Positions 26,084-39,532 of a stretch of 64,000 nucleotides of DNA are shown here, piece after piece. Position numbers and translations under genes: made by a program. Numbering within the stretch: the stretch's first letter is position 1; each line of letters begins with the position of its first letter. The DNA is from Callaeas wilsoni (Eukaryota; Chordata; Aves; Passeriformes; Callaeidae). The notes below the pieces were generated by a model, which did not search any database, was not told the DNA's origin, and was given only the letters and a program-made list of their open reading frames with translations. The stretch is from NCBI GenBank assembly GCA_013398955.1, contig VWPU01002095.1, positions 310,001 through 374,000 of the forward strand. Direction: 5' to 3'.

Positions 26084-28680
26084 GCTACAAAATGCTGGTT
26101 TAGGTGTGCTCATGTGCTTTGCAGGGTCCCACTCAGCAAATGCTCATTTGCAGAACACATCTTTACTCCCAGGAATGCCTCAGCGAAATCTGCCAGGGGT
26201 GCTAAAGCAGCACATGCTGCTGGCAGGACCAAATCAGTAACCCCTGTGTTCCAATCACCTGATGAGAATTCTGGGAGAGGGGAAAAAACAACAGTATTTC
26301 CAGGTCAGGTGGGATGATGGCAATGCACAGAGATGGTACAGGATGAAGCCTGGTTTCTGGACACAGGGAACAGTAGCCCGTTTTGCTATGTGGGAGTGGG
26401 TGTACCCAGGAGAGGATTTCTTCTCTCCTGGGGAAAGTGATATGAGCCCCACTGGCTGCTGACATGGCATCGACATCGGCTGTCAGTGTGTCCATTCAGA
26501 AGAGCTGTCTGATTCAAGCAAAGGGGTGACAAGAGCACCTTTGTGTTGTTGACACAGATTGCAGGGTGGGACTGGGGGGCTGCATGTATGGAAGTGGGCG
26601 TGGGTTCTAAAACTGAAATTCAGAGGGGAATAGAAACTTTCATGTTAAAAAGGGCTGGACCAGTGTATCAGAATCAAATGTTAGGAAGTCATTAAGAGCT
26701 GTCTGTCATTCTGTGCTGTGGTAAGGTGTCAGGATGATAAGGAGGACAGAGACAAAAGGACTTGCCAAACAGGAAAAGGACACTTGACCCAACAAGTCTG
26801 TGCTTTGTGAGACCCACTTTCCTGCTTTGTCATACCTCTTACTAACAAGTACATATTCACTCCTCAAAACTCATGGCTAGTACGTAGCTCCTTGGAAGTC
26901 CTCGCTGTAGTTTCACTTTATTCATGTGCTCAGACATTTTCTGCTGAAGTAGTGCTGCCCATGGTCTTCTTCCTCTCTGTCTCTATTGGTGTCCTTTTGG
27001 GAACACAGTTTCTGGATTTTAAATTCAGCTCATTATACTTACTGTTTTGGGACAGTGCATAAGCACACATCCCTCAGGAATACTTGTAATTTCTAGTGGC
27101 TCCATGCATGAGAATAGGGAGGTATTCAAATACAGAGTGGAATGAGGCCTTGAAATAGCACTGTGTATAACCACAATAGATGTCTGATGTTTGTCTGAAA
27201 TTACCTGGTTTCTCAAGCACCTTCCCTTGAATGAAGGCTCCATCTCTATCTTCCAGTACCCCCATCATGCCTTGCTTTTAATACAGTCCCAACTTGGTTC
27301 CTGTGGAACCCAGGAAGGCTGTGAAGCTGCTCAAGCATGATCAAGGTAGAAGCACAAAGTGGAGTACCTTTGTCTTAAGGAGCATGCAGAGGAACTGTGA
27401 GGGAGCTCCTCTATGAAGAGATGTGATATCCTTTTTCTGCTATCAGTTTCCTTTTTAGATCATCTCAGGATAGATACCCAGAATCACTTTCGCCTTTTTT
27501 TTTTTAATTCTAATTTGATTTCCATTCCTTGTCAAAGGCAGGCAAACTATTGTTTGTTTCATTCAGGGAATCACATCTGTGCAATTCAAAATACTAGGTC
27601 AAAACCCAATCCATCGCAAGAAAGCAAGGAAGAGCAATGGAATAACTAAAATGTACTGACGGCGCGGGTCCCCTGCTGCCACTTGTACCAATACTGCTGA
27701 AGGCAAGAAAGCCTCAGGTTGACATTTTGGGAGGAGGCTTAGCCAGTTCAGTTAACAGGAATTCTGCTGTTGAATCATAGCTGACACAGAAAATCTGATG
27801 CTCAGATTCTCATGTCTTATTTGGAAACATTTCTGCCTGTCTGTCTCTCTAAAATTTAACATGGTATTCTGGAAATTGAAAATAAACATAATTTAATCTT
27901 GTGTACAGTCAGTTCTGACAGTGCCAATACATTCATTTGAAAACACATTTGTTTTCTTCAGTTAGTGATCCCTGGGGTCAAGGCCTCCCATTGAAAAGCT
28001 TAGCTGTACTGAAGAAGAAACCTTGAAATGTGAGACAGTCTTCTGGTCAAACTAAGTAGACCCTTTGAATGCCTTGGCTCTAAATCTCTTCACTCTGCTT
28101 TTGACTGCTGTGGGGCCCCTTGATATTTACTGGCCTTGGGAATTGTTCCTGCTAATGCCTCTAATGCCTGTCTCTCTCCTTCCTTCCTTGTGTCTTGCCA
28201 AATGCAAAGCTATCGGTATAGTTTCTTTCAGCTTTTACCGAATTCCTATGAGTATATTTTCTGACCCTTTTTTAAATGTTTTTGGAGGCTAACCTGCTGT
28301 AAGGATTGGAGAAAAATTTTTGTTTGTTCCTTTCTTAAAATCGTTTTCACAGGAGCTTCATGGCAAATTTGCTTTCTATACTGAACTTGATACACTATGA
28401 AAGTTGCTTTCACTTATTTTGCAAGCTTTTTGAGCACATGGCTAGAAAAGTCATGCTTTGCATTCACCTTCCACTCTAGACATGTAAAGATCAGTTTCCA
28501 GTACAGTTTACTCACCTGTGAAATGTAGGTACTTCAGAAATTATCTCACTAGTCTTTTCTACTTGCCTTCAGAATGTTCATATTGTCCATAGGAAACTTA
28601 GTTTATGCTTGGATCTAAGTAATCTATGGCATTCACAAAAATCATGTTAAAATAATTTTAAATTTCTTTCAAAATTAAAA

Positions 28681-28960
28681 CTAAAATTCAATGAGCTGCC
28701 TCAGCAAATTGGAAACAAGCAGCCTTGCAGCACATAATGTCATAAGCATCAGGTCTCTCAACCCCTGAAGTTGAGTAATTTTTACAGAGTTAGGGTCTGT
28801 CTTTAATTTTCTTATCTTTCAGCAGAACAATTACTATTAATTTTTATGCATGATTTTCCCCCCAAGAATTGCACAATTGCTTCTAATTAAATTTTGCCCA
28901 TTAAGGTGTTTGAGTTAAAGTGCTTCTATTATTTTTGCATGGCAGATATTAAGCTAACAG
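28681..28960. promoter_or_regulatory. Candidate conserved non-coding element
   Basis: The segment mixes TAAT/ATTA cores, two AATTGC repeats seven bases apart near 28868-28880, TTATGCATGATTTTCC and CCCATTAAGG. The mixture is complex and not simple-repeat. It is free of transposon similarity. The assignment rests on sequence texture only. Confidence 0.18.
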
Positions 28961-29509
28961 TTTTATAGGAGCTTGCTTCATTTCATTGCCTTTTCCTGCA
29001 GCAGTGAAGATTAACTCCAGGTCTCACTGGTCTCTCTTGTCATAACAGACCTTAGATGTATATATCTCTCAGTTAGGAGTTTATGTCACTTTTTGAAAGG
29101 GGAAAATAAAAGAAGCCTTTCAACCATATGTAGATGTTGTTTTTTCTCTGAATCTAATATTCTGCATGTGTTACAGAGAATTATTCCCCTTTCCTCCCAC
29201 CTGTTTCTGCAGTTGTCCTACAGCTTGCCTGGCGTAGGAACTGCAGGTTGAATCCGTGCATCACATTCGTTATGGGCTGGCATGGCTGTAACTCTAAGGA
29301 TGTGCATACATCATCAATGCAAATTTCCCTCCTTTAAGCAAGCCTGGAAACTCTGTCACAATGTGATGCTAATATTTAAGTAGTCATCTGGCCTCTTATT
29401 ATTCTTCTTCAAAGGAAAAAGGGCATGCTAACTTGCTAACTTCTTCCTTTTATTACATGCCTTAAGCAGTTTTTCTCCCAGTTCTTTCTAGCACTGATAT
29501 AAATGAAAT

Positions 29510-29546
29510 ACATATATATATATATACACATATATATATGTATATG
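29510..29546. repeat. AT/ACATAT microsatellite
   Basis: Alternating purine-pyrimidine sequence of TA, CA and TG steps covers about 37 bases. It is likely length-polymorphic and has no coding meaning. Confidence 0.9.
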
Positions 29547-32164
29547 ATTTGTGTGCAGCTTCTCAAGTCTTATGTGTGTCGCTTATACTAAATTTTGCAT
29601 TTTTGCTTAACTGTGTTTGGCCTCAGTTACCCTTTTTCCTCCTCGGAATTAAGCAGGACAGCTTTAAATTTCAGTCTCTTCAGATGTTTTTTAAAAATTC
29701 AGCTCTGTGTTTCCCATGTTTCATAGGATTCCAGTAAAAATTCCTTGGGGCATATCACATTCTCTCAAAGTCAGCTTTCTTAAAGTCAAAAACATTTCTG
29801 AACTCCTCTAAGTGTTCCTGCCCTAAAGAGCATTTACAGTCTAATGAAACCATGATCACAAACCCCTAAATGCCCCACACTTCCACTTTAGTTTTCATAC
29901 AAGCTTCATTTCCTACTCTTAAGTTCAGAGCTGCCTGTGACTGTAAACTGTTCAGATATCTGCATGAGGAAACACGTGCTTCCCTTCCTCAAGGATCTTT
30001 TTGCTCACCAGTGTCAATATGTGGCCTTTATTAATACTCATGAAAATGAAATGGGAGCATTCAAGGAAGAATAATCTTCAGATGATTTTCCTGTCTATTT
30101 TCCTCTAGCAGTCAGGTAAAGAAATTGTGAATTGTCATAAAACTGACAGTCTTCTCTTATCTATTTTCTTTCCTCCTTGTTCTAAAAATGTATGTCAACA
30201 TCTAAAAACTATCACCTCTGCTGTCCTTAATTCTCCTCCAAGCTGACTTTGCTTCTGCCTCAGCCAAAATGTTTATATTTTTCCTTAATCTCAGCATTAT
30301 CTCTGCATTGCTTTGCCATCCTCTTCCTTTTATTTGCCCCTCCCGCTAATAAAACCTGCAGTGGATTGCTTGTTTGTTTTAGTTAAGGCCTTACATATCA
30401 GGCATTTCAGAGGTACCTCTGAAAATATACATGTCAAATTCAGCCAAGTAAAATAATGATTGGTAGTAACTTGTCTCTATAGCATTTAAGAGGCACTTAA
30501 CATATTTTGAATATTTCTCAACAAGCATGTGAGAAAGGGTTTGTAAAAAAATAGCATCACTGTGTTTCTGCCTCTGAAACGTGTATGGCAGAGCAGACAG
30601 ACTGCACAGCTCGAGTGATGTCATTAAGCAACAGCAAAGTTGGGGGAGAGCCTCATGGCATTGTGTTCTCCTGTCGTTCCTAGGGGATGCAACTGTCCTT
30701 GAGCAGGTAGCTTTCTACTTTTTTTATCTCATCCTGATTTTGTTCATCTTAGTTCTTCCTTAGAAGAAAGGAAGATCATTATTGCTATCAAGTTTTCCTC
30801 TCAATATGTCACCAAACTGGAGAAGCTCATGTCCAGTCTTGCTCTGTGTCTTGTTTAATCCTCTTAACAGACTCTTAGCAGGAGCCCTAGCTTACCTCCT
30901 TTCTAGTGGGAGCAGATACCTAATATGTGCCCCTCCAGCCTTCCCACACAAATTCTGACTTTTTGCTTCTTAATTAGCTCATTACACCAGTATTAGACTG
31001 GCACATGCAGTAAAGGAATCCCTCTGGATGCCACTGCTCATACACTGTGCTTTACTCAGTTGCTTCTCTTTGCATCATCCTGCTCCTCCTCTGCTGTGCC
31101 TCCAACAAAACATTTCTCTGACAACTTCTACAGCTGGCTCTGTTCCTCTTCTTCCTTCACCACCTCTTTCCTTGCTGTCATTCCTGAGGTTTTGAAACCA
31201 GCCATGTGTCATCTGTGACCTTCACATCTTCATTGATCTTCCTGAGACTCTCTGAGTCTGCTTTGCCATCCCCTAATGCCACAACCATCTGACAAGACTA
31301 GCCAGAGGAGGAGGGTGTCCCTACCTCCTGGGGTCTAGGTTTGAGTGCTTTTGCACCTTGGGTGTTACACTGTATATTCATTTACAACATGAGTGGTTTT
31401 CTTTGGAAATGTTCAGACTGGCTGAAGAAATCTCTGACTGATTTTGGGCAGTGCAATCTTCCATTCTGGGTGGGTAAAGAGATTGCAACCCCATTGAAAA
31501 GCTGGTGTGTAAAGATAAAGCTGTCATCCAGGCAGAAGGGTTGGTGGTTTTGATTCATTGCTCATTTTTCTAAGTGCTGTTGAGACATAGCAATTAGTGG
31601 CAATCTTGGATGTGACAGATCTGGGCTCAACTCCTGAAAACAGATTTTTAAATTAAACTTAGGTGACTGGAGGATTAAGGCTGAGGGAGAGGTGAATGAG
31701 GATAGAAGGCTGTCTACCTCCTTAATTAGACCCTACCTGATTCAGCCAAGCATCCAAGCAAGTGCTTCACTTCAAGGGCATGAATAGTTAATAGGGACAG
31801 TTTCCATACTAGTAGCTGAGAGTGTGCTTACGTGCATTGCTGCATCTTAATATGAAGGAGAGCAATTTATCTGTAATGGGAACTGAGAAGGCCAGCCCAA
31901 ACATTGTGGGAGCTCTGGAGGTGACAGCCAATTATTCTTGTTTGCCTGCCCCATTGTACAGTGTCTGAGAGCAGAGATGCTGAAATAGCTCTAGACACTT
32001 TCTTTAGTCAGGTTCTCTTAGCTTCACGGGCAAGAAGGAATTATACCAAGTTCATGCGGTTTGTAGTTTTAATCAACTGCTCCAGCCCATAATTCTCTGC
32101 CTTCCTGGCAGTGGGGGGTCTTACTGCCACCTCTTCACTTATTCATGTTTATTCATGCACAGAA

Positions 32165-32295
32165 AGTCTCTTTTTATCTCACCTCTTACCCTCTTGCCCC
32201 CCCCTTCTCTTGGCCTGCCATTTGGCCTCCCCCTCCCCCTTGTTATCTCTCTCTGTTTCTCACCCTCATTTGGACCATCCCTTGTTTTCTTATCA
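32165..32295. repeat. Pyrimidine-rich low-complexity region
   Basis: The + strand is dominated by C and T, with an eight- or nine-C run near 32197-32205 and many CTC and CCT units. This lowers stop-codon frequency, which is why overlapping open frames of 60-165 codons appear on both strands between 32.1 and 32.7 kb. None has a recognisable domain. Confidence 0.8.
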
Positions 32296-35200
32296 CTGCC
32301 TGTCCTATGCCTGTCCCATACAAACACTCCAGCAGATGTGGTGGGAAATGCAAAGCCTCTGAAGGGAAGTCACAAGGGTGGGGGAGAGCCTGGAGCAGCA
32401 AAAGCCACGACACAAGTCCAGGCTCAGGCAGCACCAAGACACATTTGTCACAACTGCTACTTGTTTCCTCCTGCCTGCATTCTGCACCACCTACAGCCTA
32501 TTCCCCATTTTCAATGTGAGATCAGACGTTCAAAAGAGCCAAATTGTGGTTCAGACCACATTTTGGAGTGTCCAGTGAGACTGGCAGAGTGGATCAGCAC
32601 AAATCTGTTCCCATCAGGGTTTTCTGAAGGCCTTGGTGTCAGAGGTGCTTGAGGTGGCTTACACACCTGATTGCTGTTCACATTTAAAAGTGGGAGCATC
32701 TGAAGATGTCTCACTTTCAGATGCTGTTTATTTTATTTTACAATGGGTTTTTAACAGGCAAGCAATATGTTAACAATACTGTTCTCTTTTTAACTGCATT
32801 TCCCACATTGTTGTAACCTTTTCTTTTGAGTGCGCTGTGCCAATTCAACGCTTGCAAGGGTTTTAGAATGGCAGCAGAGAACTGTAAATGACATGATTTA
32901 TATGAAAATAAAAATGGCTTTTGAATACACAGGATATGAGACAGAGGTAAGGTTTCCTTCAGCAAATCTGGAATTAAGGGCTAGACTCATGGCTAATTTC
33001 TCCAGCCTTAGCCAGAGCTTGCTTGCCTTCAGCTGTTTGTATTTTATTTTACGAGTGAGTGGGTGTACAAAGGAAGATGACAGCCCCGGAGTGTTCAAGT
33101 GTTTCATCTGAGAAGCCATGAGATTGTTGTAGTGTTGGCAATAGCAGTTTCTGCTGGGTTTGGGTCAGCAGAGGCCTTGACATCAGCCTTTTCAGCATGG
33201 AGTCCTCCAGTCAGGAGTTGGCTGCGGAAATAGGCGTCTCCGGCCTGGGTATGCCGTGGCACCTAATGTTTTTCTTCTTGAAAGATAGTGCTTCAAGCCA
33301 CTGATTCTCAAACCCCTGTGCCACCTCTTGCAAAACATTTACCGTTGTTGCTTTGGTGCTGCTGGAGATGTTATGAGAGCGAGTGCAGTTGTCCCCCTGA
33401 GGGACAGTCCAGGGCAGTGTGAGAGGGCCATTTGGACCACGTTAGGCGAAATGCATAAAGGCATAGCAAGTTCTTAGGAAGGAGGAGAGTGTGGAGGTTT
33501 GTCTCCAGAAGTTTTCATTTCATGATTTTTCAGGTGTTTCACAATCCAAAAATGACAGTAGGCGTCTATCAATTTCTTTTATTTCTTTAGTTATCTGAAG
33601 TGTATTCCCCTAGAAAATGTGGGTTGTTATAACTTCACCTATGGGGGGAAAAAAGTCAAAAAATATTCTGCTAAAAAAGAAAATATCAAAATTGTCCATT
33701 CAGTTTTTCTAAGGAAAGCCTGATTTGGAAGGAAGGAAGGTACTTTTCTGGGGGAGTCAAGACTTTCTTTTAATGCAGTCCTAGACGTCTTCCGTCTCCC
33801 TCAAAAAGTCAACAAGGAGTTTTTGTTCAGACTCATCCCTGTCCTTCTGCACTTGCAATTTCTTTCAAAAAGGAAAATATTTGAAAGGAGGTGGAAGTTT
33901 GGTTGTTTAAAGCAATAAACCTTCACCTTTCTCTTCTACCACCTTTAGAGTCATCATTTGTAAATTAACAACATCATGAGCGAGGCATGAATAGGTGGGA
34001 CCTTTGCTGTTATTGCTACTCTGTGACGATGATGGTGATGATGTTGAGGAGTGCTTGTTGAGTGATGTTGAGGATCACCTTTCATATCTTCTTGTCTCAT
34101 ATTTGTATTCCAAAAAAAACTCATAGCAATGATTCGGACCGTATCAGAACTTAAAAACTTTTTATACTGTTAATTATTTTTTAGTATCCTTAATACTTGC
34201 CTTGTGTTCAAGAAGAGCTTGTATGGTTGAATAGCAGGGGAAATTGAGCCTTGTAGATATAAACAACTTTTTTAAAAGGGGTAGGGGGAGGGACGGTGGG
34301 GGACAAGAAGTGTTATTGCTGAATAAAACCCTAGAAGAATTATCTCTGTGTCAAAAACATTTACAATATTTGTCACGAGCCATGAAATGGTTCTTCGTGC
34401 CCATCTTGGATGTTCCCCAAATTGTCTGATGTCCCAGCTGGACGGGTGAAAGAGTAGACAGTAATTATCTGCAGGGGAGGAGAGACTTAAACATTAAGAG
34501 CTTTATGCCTAGGATCAGCTGGAATTTTTGCTCATTCCTCACATATAGTGTCTGAGCTCACCAAAGAAGACAATATGAAAAATATTAACAGGATTCAAGA
34601 AGACATTAGTAATAGATTAAGAGTGCATGCCTCTCTTGTGAGACTTTTTCTTTCTTGATTTCTTTTTTTTCCTTTCAGTCAGTAAATTCTAAAGGTGAGT
34701 AGGTGAAGTCAATTTTAATAATTCACAGACGATAATACATCTATTTCTTGTTTGACAGAGCTAGTGTTTAAACCATTAGCATTGTCTGGCATAACATGAA
34801 ACAGGATCAGTCACTCATCCCTTTGAAACCTCTAACCTGGCCTCATTTGAATTTCTTCCTTCCAGCTTTGCCAGTACATTTTAATAGTCTTCTTAGAGCT
34901 CTCAGCTGCCTTGTGACTTCAGACTGTATCTACCAGGTTGTGGTTAGGAGTAGAGTAAGACAGCACCATTCCTCGTCAAGTTTTCTGTATGCAATGACAC
35001 AGAAACCTCAGTGCTACAGATAGCCGTTGAAATTCAAAACAGACCACTCAACTGCTGAACAGAAATGAGTTTTTAAATCAGGTTTCCTTTTTGGAACACT
35101 GTGCTGTAATTTTTGAAAACACTCTTACCTTTCTTTTACTTCCTCCAAATTGCTGAACTGATACTACTTTGCAGTCATGCTTTGTATTGATTAAGGGGAA

Positions 35201-38200
35201 AGGTGGAATAACAATAATGAAAACAAAAATATGTGGTTTAAAATAGGACACCTGCCTGGTTTTTTTTACAGTGGTCTGTGACAAGTTCATGTTTATAATT
35301 CCCTACATCTCTTACCGAATTAGTAGTTGCAGACCTTAGTTTTTGAAATTCCTAGATTGGGTAGCTAGGAGTTGAATTGCTTTTGTTCTTGTTTTTATTC
35401 TGTTTGATAAAATACTATGCTTCTATCTTCTGATTTTGAAATCATATATTGAAGCTTCTTTACAAGAACAAAGACTTCTGACTAAAGTAATTGGCTGCCA
35501 CTATAGCTTTTCCTTAGATAACAGTTGTAAATTTCCAAACCTCTAATCTTTAGCAGCATTTTCCTCTTGATCCAAGTTTCTGTTTCCATGTGTTGGTGGA
35601 GATTAAAAAGCGGGTTATGAAGGTGAAATTGGAAACAGAGGAAATGTGAGGTTTTAGGAAAAGCTCAGGTAGGGCCAAGTTTACTCGATCCACTGTTTTC
35701 ATAGCTATGAAACAAAGCCTACTGGGGCCTCTTCTTATACTGCAGTGACACCACTGATCACACACTGTGACATTTGCTCCTCACTCAAAACAATTCTTCT
35801 GTAGTGCTAATCCTATAAAATTACCACAGTCTTTTATCCTGCACATAGTTAGCTGAAAGGGCTTGCAGATGAGTATCCAAGGTAGTATTGAGGTGTTTTT
35901 CCTGACCTTCCTTTCTCTGTCTCCTCCCCAAGGTGTTTATCGGTATTATCTTTGTATTTTGCATATTTGTTAGACGCCTTCTGGACAGCTTCTGGACTTA
36001 AAATAAAGGCCAAAATTAATCTTGACTGATGAAGTGAATCCCAAGAGTGAGATAGCTCAGGTATTGTGAACAAAAAGTTGTCATGATTAGAATGTGACTA
36101 GCCCTATAGATAAGCCACCCACCTCTATAATAATTCAATAGCTATGTGGCGTAAGTAAATGCAAGGGCAAGGGGGACACAAGGGTAAAAACAAAAACACA
36201 GGAAGGTGCATTATTCACCACAATAGAGTTCCACGGCAGTGAAGACTTATGAGCACTTGAAGAACAGCCAGAGGGAGTTGGTGATGGATGACAGTTTGTG
36301 GGCTGGAAAGCTCACAAGAAGTATTCTTATTTTTGCCTTCTAGTATTAGCGACCACAATTAAGTCTACTTTGGCTTAACTGCTGAACAGAATTAAGAAGA
36401 AAAAAAAGATTGACTTCATTAAGATCTTAAATCTAGCTTTGTGAAAGATTTCCTACTCCAGAGTAATGCCTGGACAATTATCTTTGACACCCTTGATAAC
36501 ACAGCTTGCTATGACTGAGAATAACATGGATGCAAACATCTGCATCCAGCAGCCACTTCAGCTGGGATATACCTTCAGAGAAAGCAGGTTTCAAAGCCAT
36601 GCTTGCTGGGTGAAAAACTTCTGAGGAAAACCTTTCCTATGTGCAGGTACGTGACAGCTTGTGTACTTGCTGTGGGTTTTGTGAGGATCATCATTATATA
36701 CCAGAGTTCATCAAATGGGCATTTTGTACATTGGCATGCAGACAACTTATGACTTACCAGGACTTTGAGCTGGTAGGGAGCACTAAGATATGTGACAAAG
36801 TGGTTGGAATCATTGTTGCTTTTGGCTGGGACTACCAAGCAATGTGCTATTTATCACAGAAAGAGGAAAGGGCCTGCTGAAGTGGTCAGAGGAAGGTAAT
36901 CAATAACCCTTTTTCCACACACCAACCAGTGAATGCCAGTGGTGGCTAGAGACAGAAAGAGCTAAGCACATTAGATGTGAATGCCTCCTTGGTTTGTATA
37001 CCAATTTTTCCCTTGTTGCTGACTACCTTTTTTTCTGTAAAGCCTGCAGAATCTGCGTTGTCCCTCAATGTCTTTTTTAACTGCCAAGAACTCAGAGAGA
37101 CACTGTTTGCAGAGCAAAACCTCAAAACCTAGAGTGTCTTCAAATACTGGGTGATATGAAGACTTTCTTGGGGTTCCTGTGTAACCTGACAAAGACAGCT
37201 CAGGAGACTGGCATGCTCCAGTAGAGGTATCACACCTGTGTGTCACTTCTAAAATCCATAAGGAGATTCTTAAGGCAGAGAAATCAGCTTTATATCAATT
37301 TCCTCTACAGGAAAATGTTCACTTTGGATCAGGGTTCCAAGTGAATGAATATCCACTTAGAATTTTTTGCATTTCCCTTTTATTCATTGCTATCAACTCA
37401 CCATATTTTTACCTTCTCATAAAAAGTACCATCTAATCAATTACAGTGATCTGTGTAGAAATGCACCTTGAAGAAAAGCATTCTCTTGATGTAAATTATT
37501 TTAACTTGGACTTGGGATATTAGAGAAATTCCTGAATAAGGAGAGGGAGGGTTAGACATTTCTGTAAGGATACTAATTTAAACTGTAATGCTAATGGGAA
37601 GAGATGACTTGACAATGCATGGGTGGAGGTAAACAGATTCATTTCTGTGAAAAGGGTGTTGACAAGCAGTGATTTTTGGGAAGCCTCCAGACAGAGTCCA
37701 GACTCTGACTTTAGGGATTCAGGCAATATAAAAATTATTATTTTTTTTAAAAAAAAGGCAACTCAAACATTTACATGAGCTGTGCCTGCAGCTTTTTCAT
37801 TCTTCCTTTTTTGTCCACATACTTTTGTTCTATTAAACATTTCCAGAAACATTGTACAGTTAAGCCTAGCACTGTGAAAAGGACTAATATCCTCTTTTGA
37901 TAAACTCTTCCTGTGTTGCTTTTGTGTCAATTCAAGTATATTTCAGCTTCAAATTTAGGCTTCTTCAAAAGAATAGAATATGTAGGGCCTTGAGCCTGAC
38001 AGAGCTCATGTGGACCTGAACTGAAATAATCCCATTGAGTAGCAGTGTTGTTGAATATGAATTGGCCTTGAATATTCTCATGGCCTTAGGCATAGATACA
38101 GAGATGGCTCCCTCCAAAACCAAGTTCCAGGCATGCTGACAGAATCATTTCCTCATGTCCCATACAGTGTTTTGCTTTGGTTTGTTCACATACCCCAAAT

Positions 38201-39532
38201 TAATTTTTATTTTGCCTAAAAAGGTGGTGCTTTGTGGAGAGGCAGCTTACAAGCATCCTGTTTTGTTGCTTCTTTTTTGCCCCTTCTACAAAACATCCCA
38301 CTGATATCTGCTTCAAAGAAAGCAGATTCCTCTTTCTATACCCTCAGATCCTTCTTGAAAACTCTCATTGCCTTCAAAAATCACTGCACACTAGCGATGT
38401 GCTGTGACTTCTTAAGCATCTTGGTGACCTCTGTTTGTTGTTGTCTTCTCTCACTGTCTCTACTTATTTGTGCTCCATTTCCTGTACTGTTGGCAAGGGA
38501 ATGCAACTTGACCTAATGATTTAGGCTGAGCAAAGGAGAAAAATCTAGTCACAACAGTGTGAAATGCTTCCGTGCAGCAGAAACAGGGTAAATTAGCTCA
38601 TACAAAAGCCTGTTTGTCATGGTAGCAGTATGACTTCATGTTGGTTCAGTAATGTGCAGCGTGGCCTTGGATTATGAACATTTTGTGCAGGAAAATTTCT
38701 TTTGGTTCTGATTTGCAGCACAGCTAGAGCAGGAAGATCCTGGGTGGTGGCAGAGGTTTTCAGACACAGGCTGTAATAATCACCATTATATCTTTATAAA
38801 GATTTTAGAGAAACATATGTGGGAAACTATTTATTACATCTGTTAAGATTCTGCCCCAGAAATGCTGACTTTCACCTGCATGCAAAAGCTGAAGGAAGCA
38901 TACCAAGCCTAGATCGGTGTCTGGGTAAGAAGACAGCTTTTCAGTGCACTTAGACCCAAGGAACTCGTCCTCTTGCTGGAAATTCTTTGGATACCATCTT
39001 TAAATGTTTTACAGTATTTTTATTAGTACTTTCCACTCTTTGGTGGATCAATGGAAGTCTGTTCTGAAATTTTAGGCACTTCTTTCTTTGCATTAGCGTT
39101 TCAAATTAATGGTCTGCAACTGTAAACTTACATATTTGTACTGACACATTTTTTAAATATAAATCTCTCATGTTCCTGCATTTAAAGGAAGATCCAAAGA
39201 AAATGAGAATATCTGGCACTCTAGTCTCCCCTATCAGCTCATTAGCCAATTCTGCAAATTTATTCTTCATGTGGAAAAAATGTTGTGACGTAGTGGCTTG
39301 TTGGCTGTATCATACAAGTATTACACTGGTAACTGTGTTACTATAAATTCCAAACCAGTGCATATTTTCAGCAGTTGCAAGGTATCTTCACGAACAGTCC
39401 TGGTGGCTTATTTTAGTAAGACATATTTTAAATTCAAAACACTGGAAACGTTGTAGGCAGTAAATGTGATTTCATCCAGCCCTTATATGGATTGTATAGT
39501 ACCTGGCTTTTTCCTCTTTCAAAAACATGCAG

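Noticed and set aside
32139..32652. Several overlapping open frames up to 165 codons, proline/serine/leucine-rich
   Set aside because: They arise from a pyrimidine-rich low-complexity tract and are open on both strands at once, so they are compositional, not genic.
36641..36880. A cysteine-rich 79-codon frame starting after an acceptor-like TGCAG
   Set aside because: No donor site follows at a sensible place, the peptide is unrecognised, and the GMDS reading frame gives no support.
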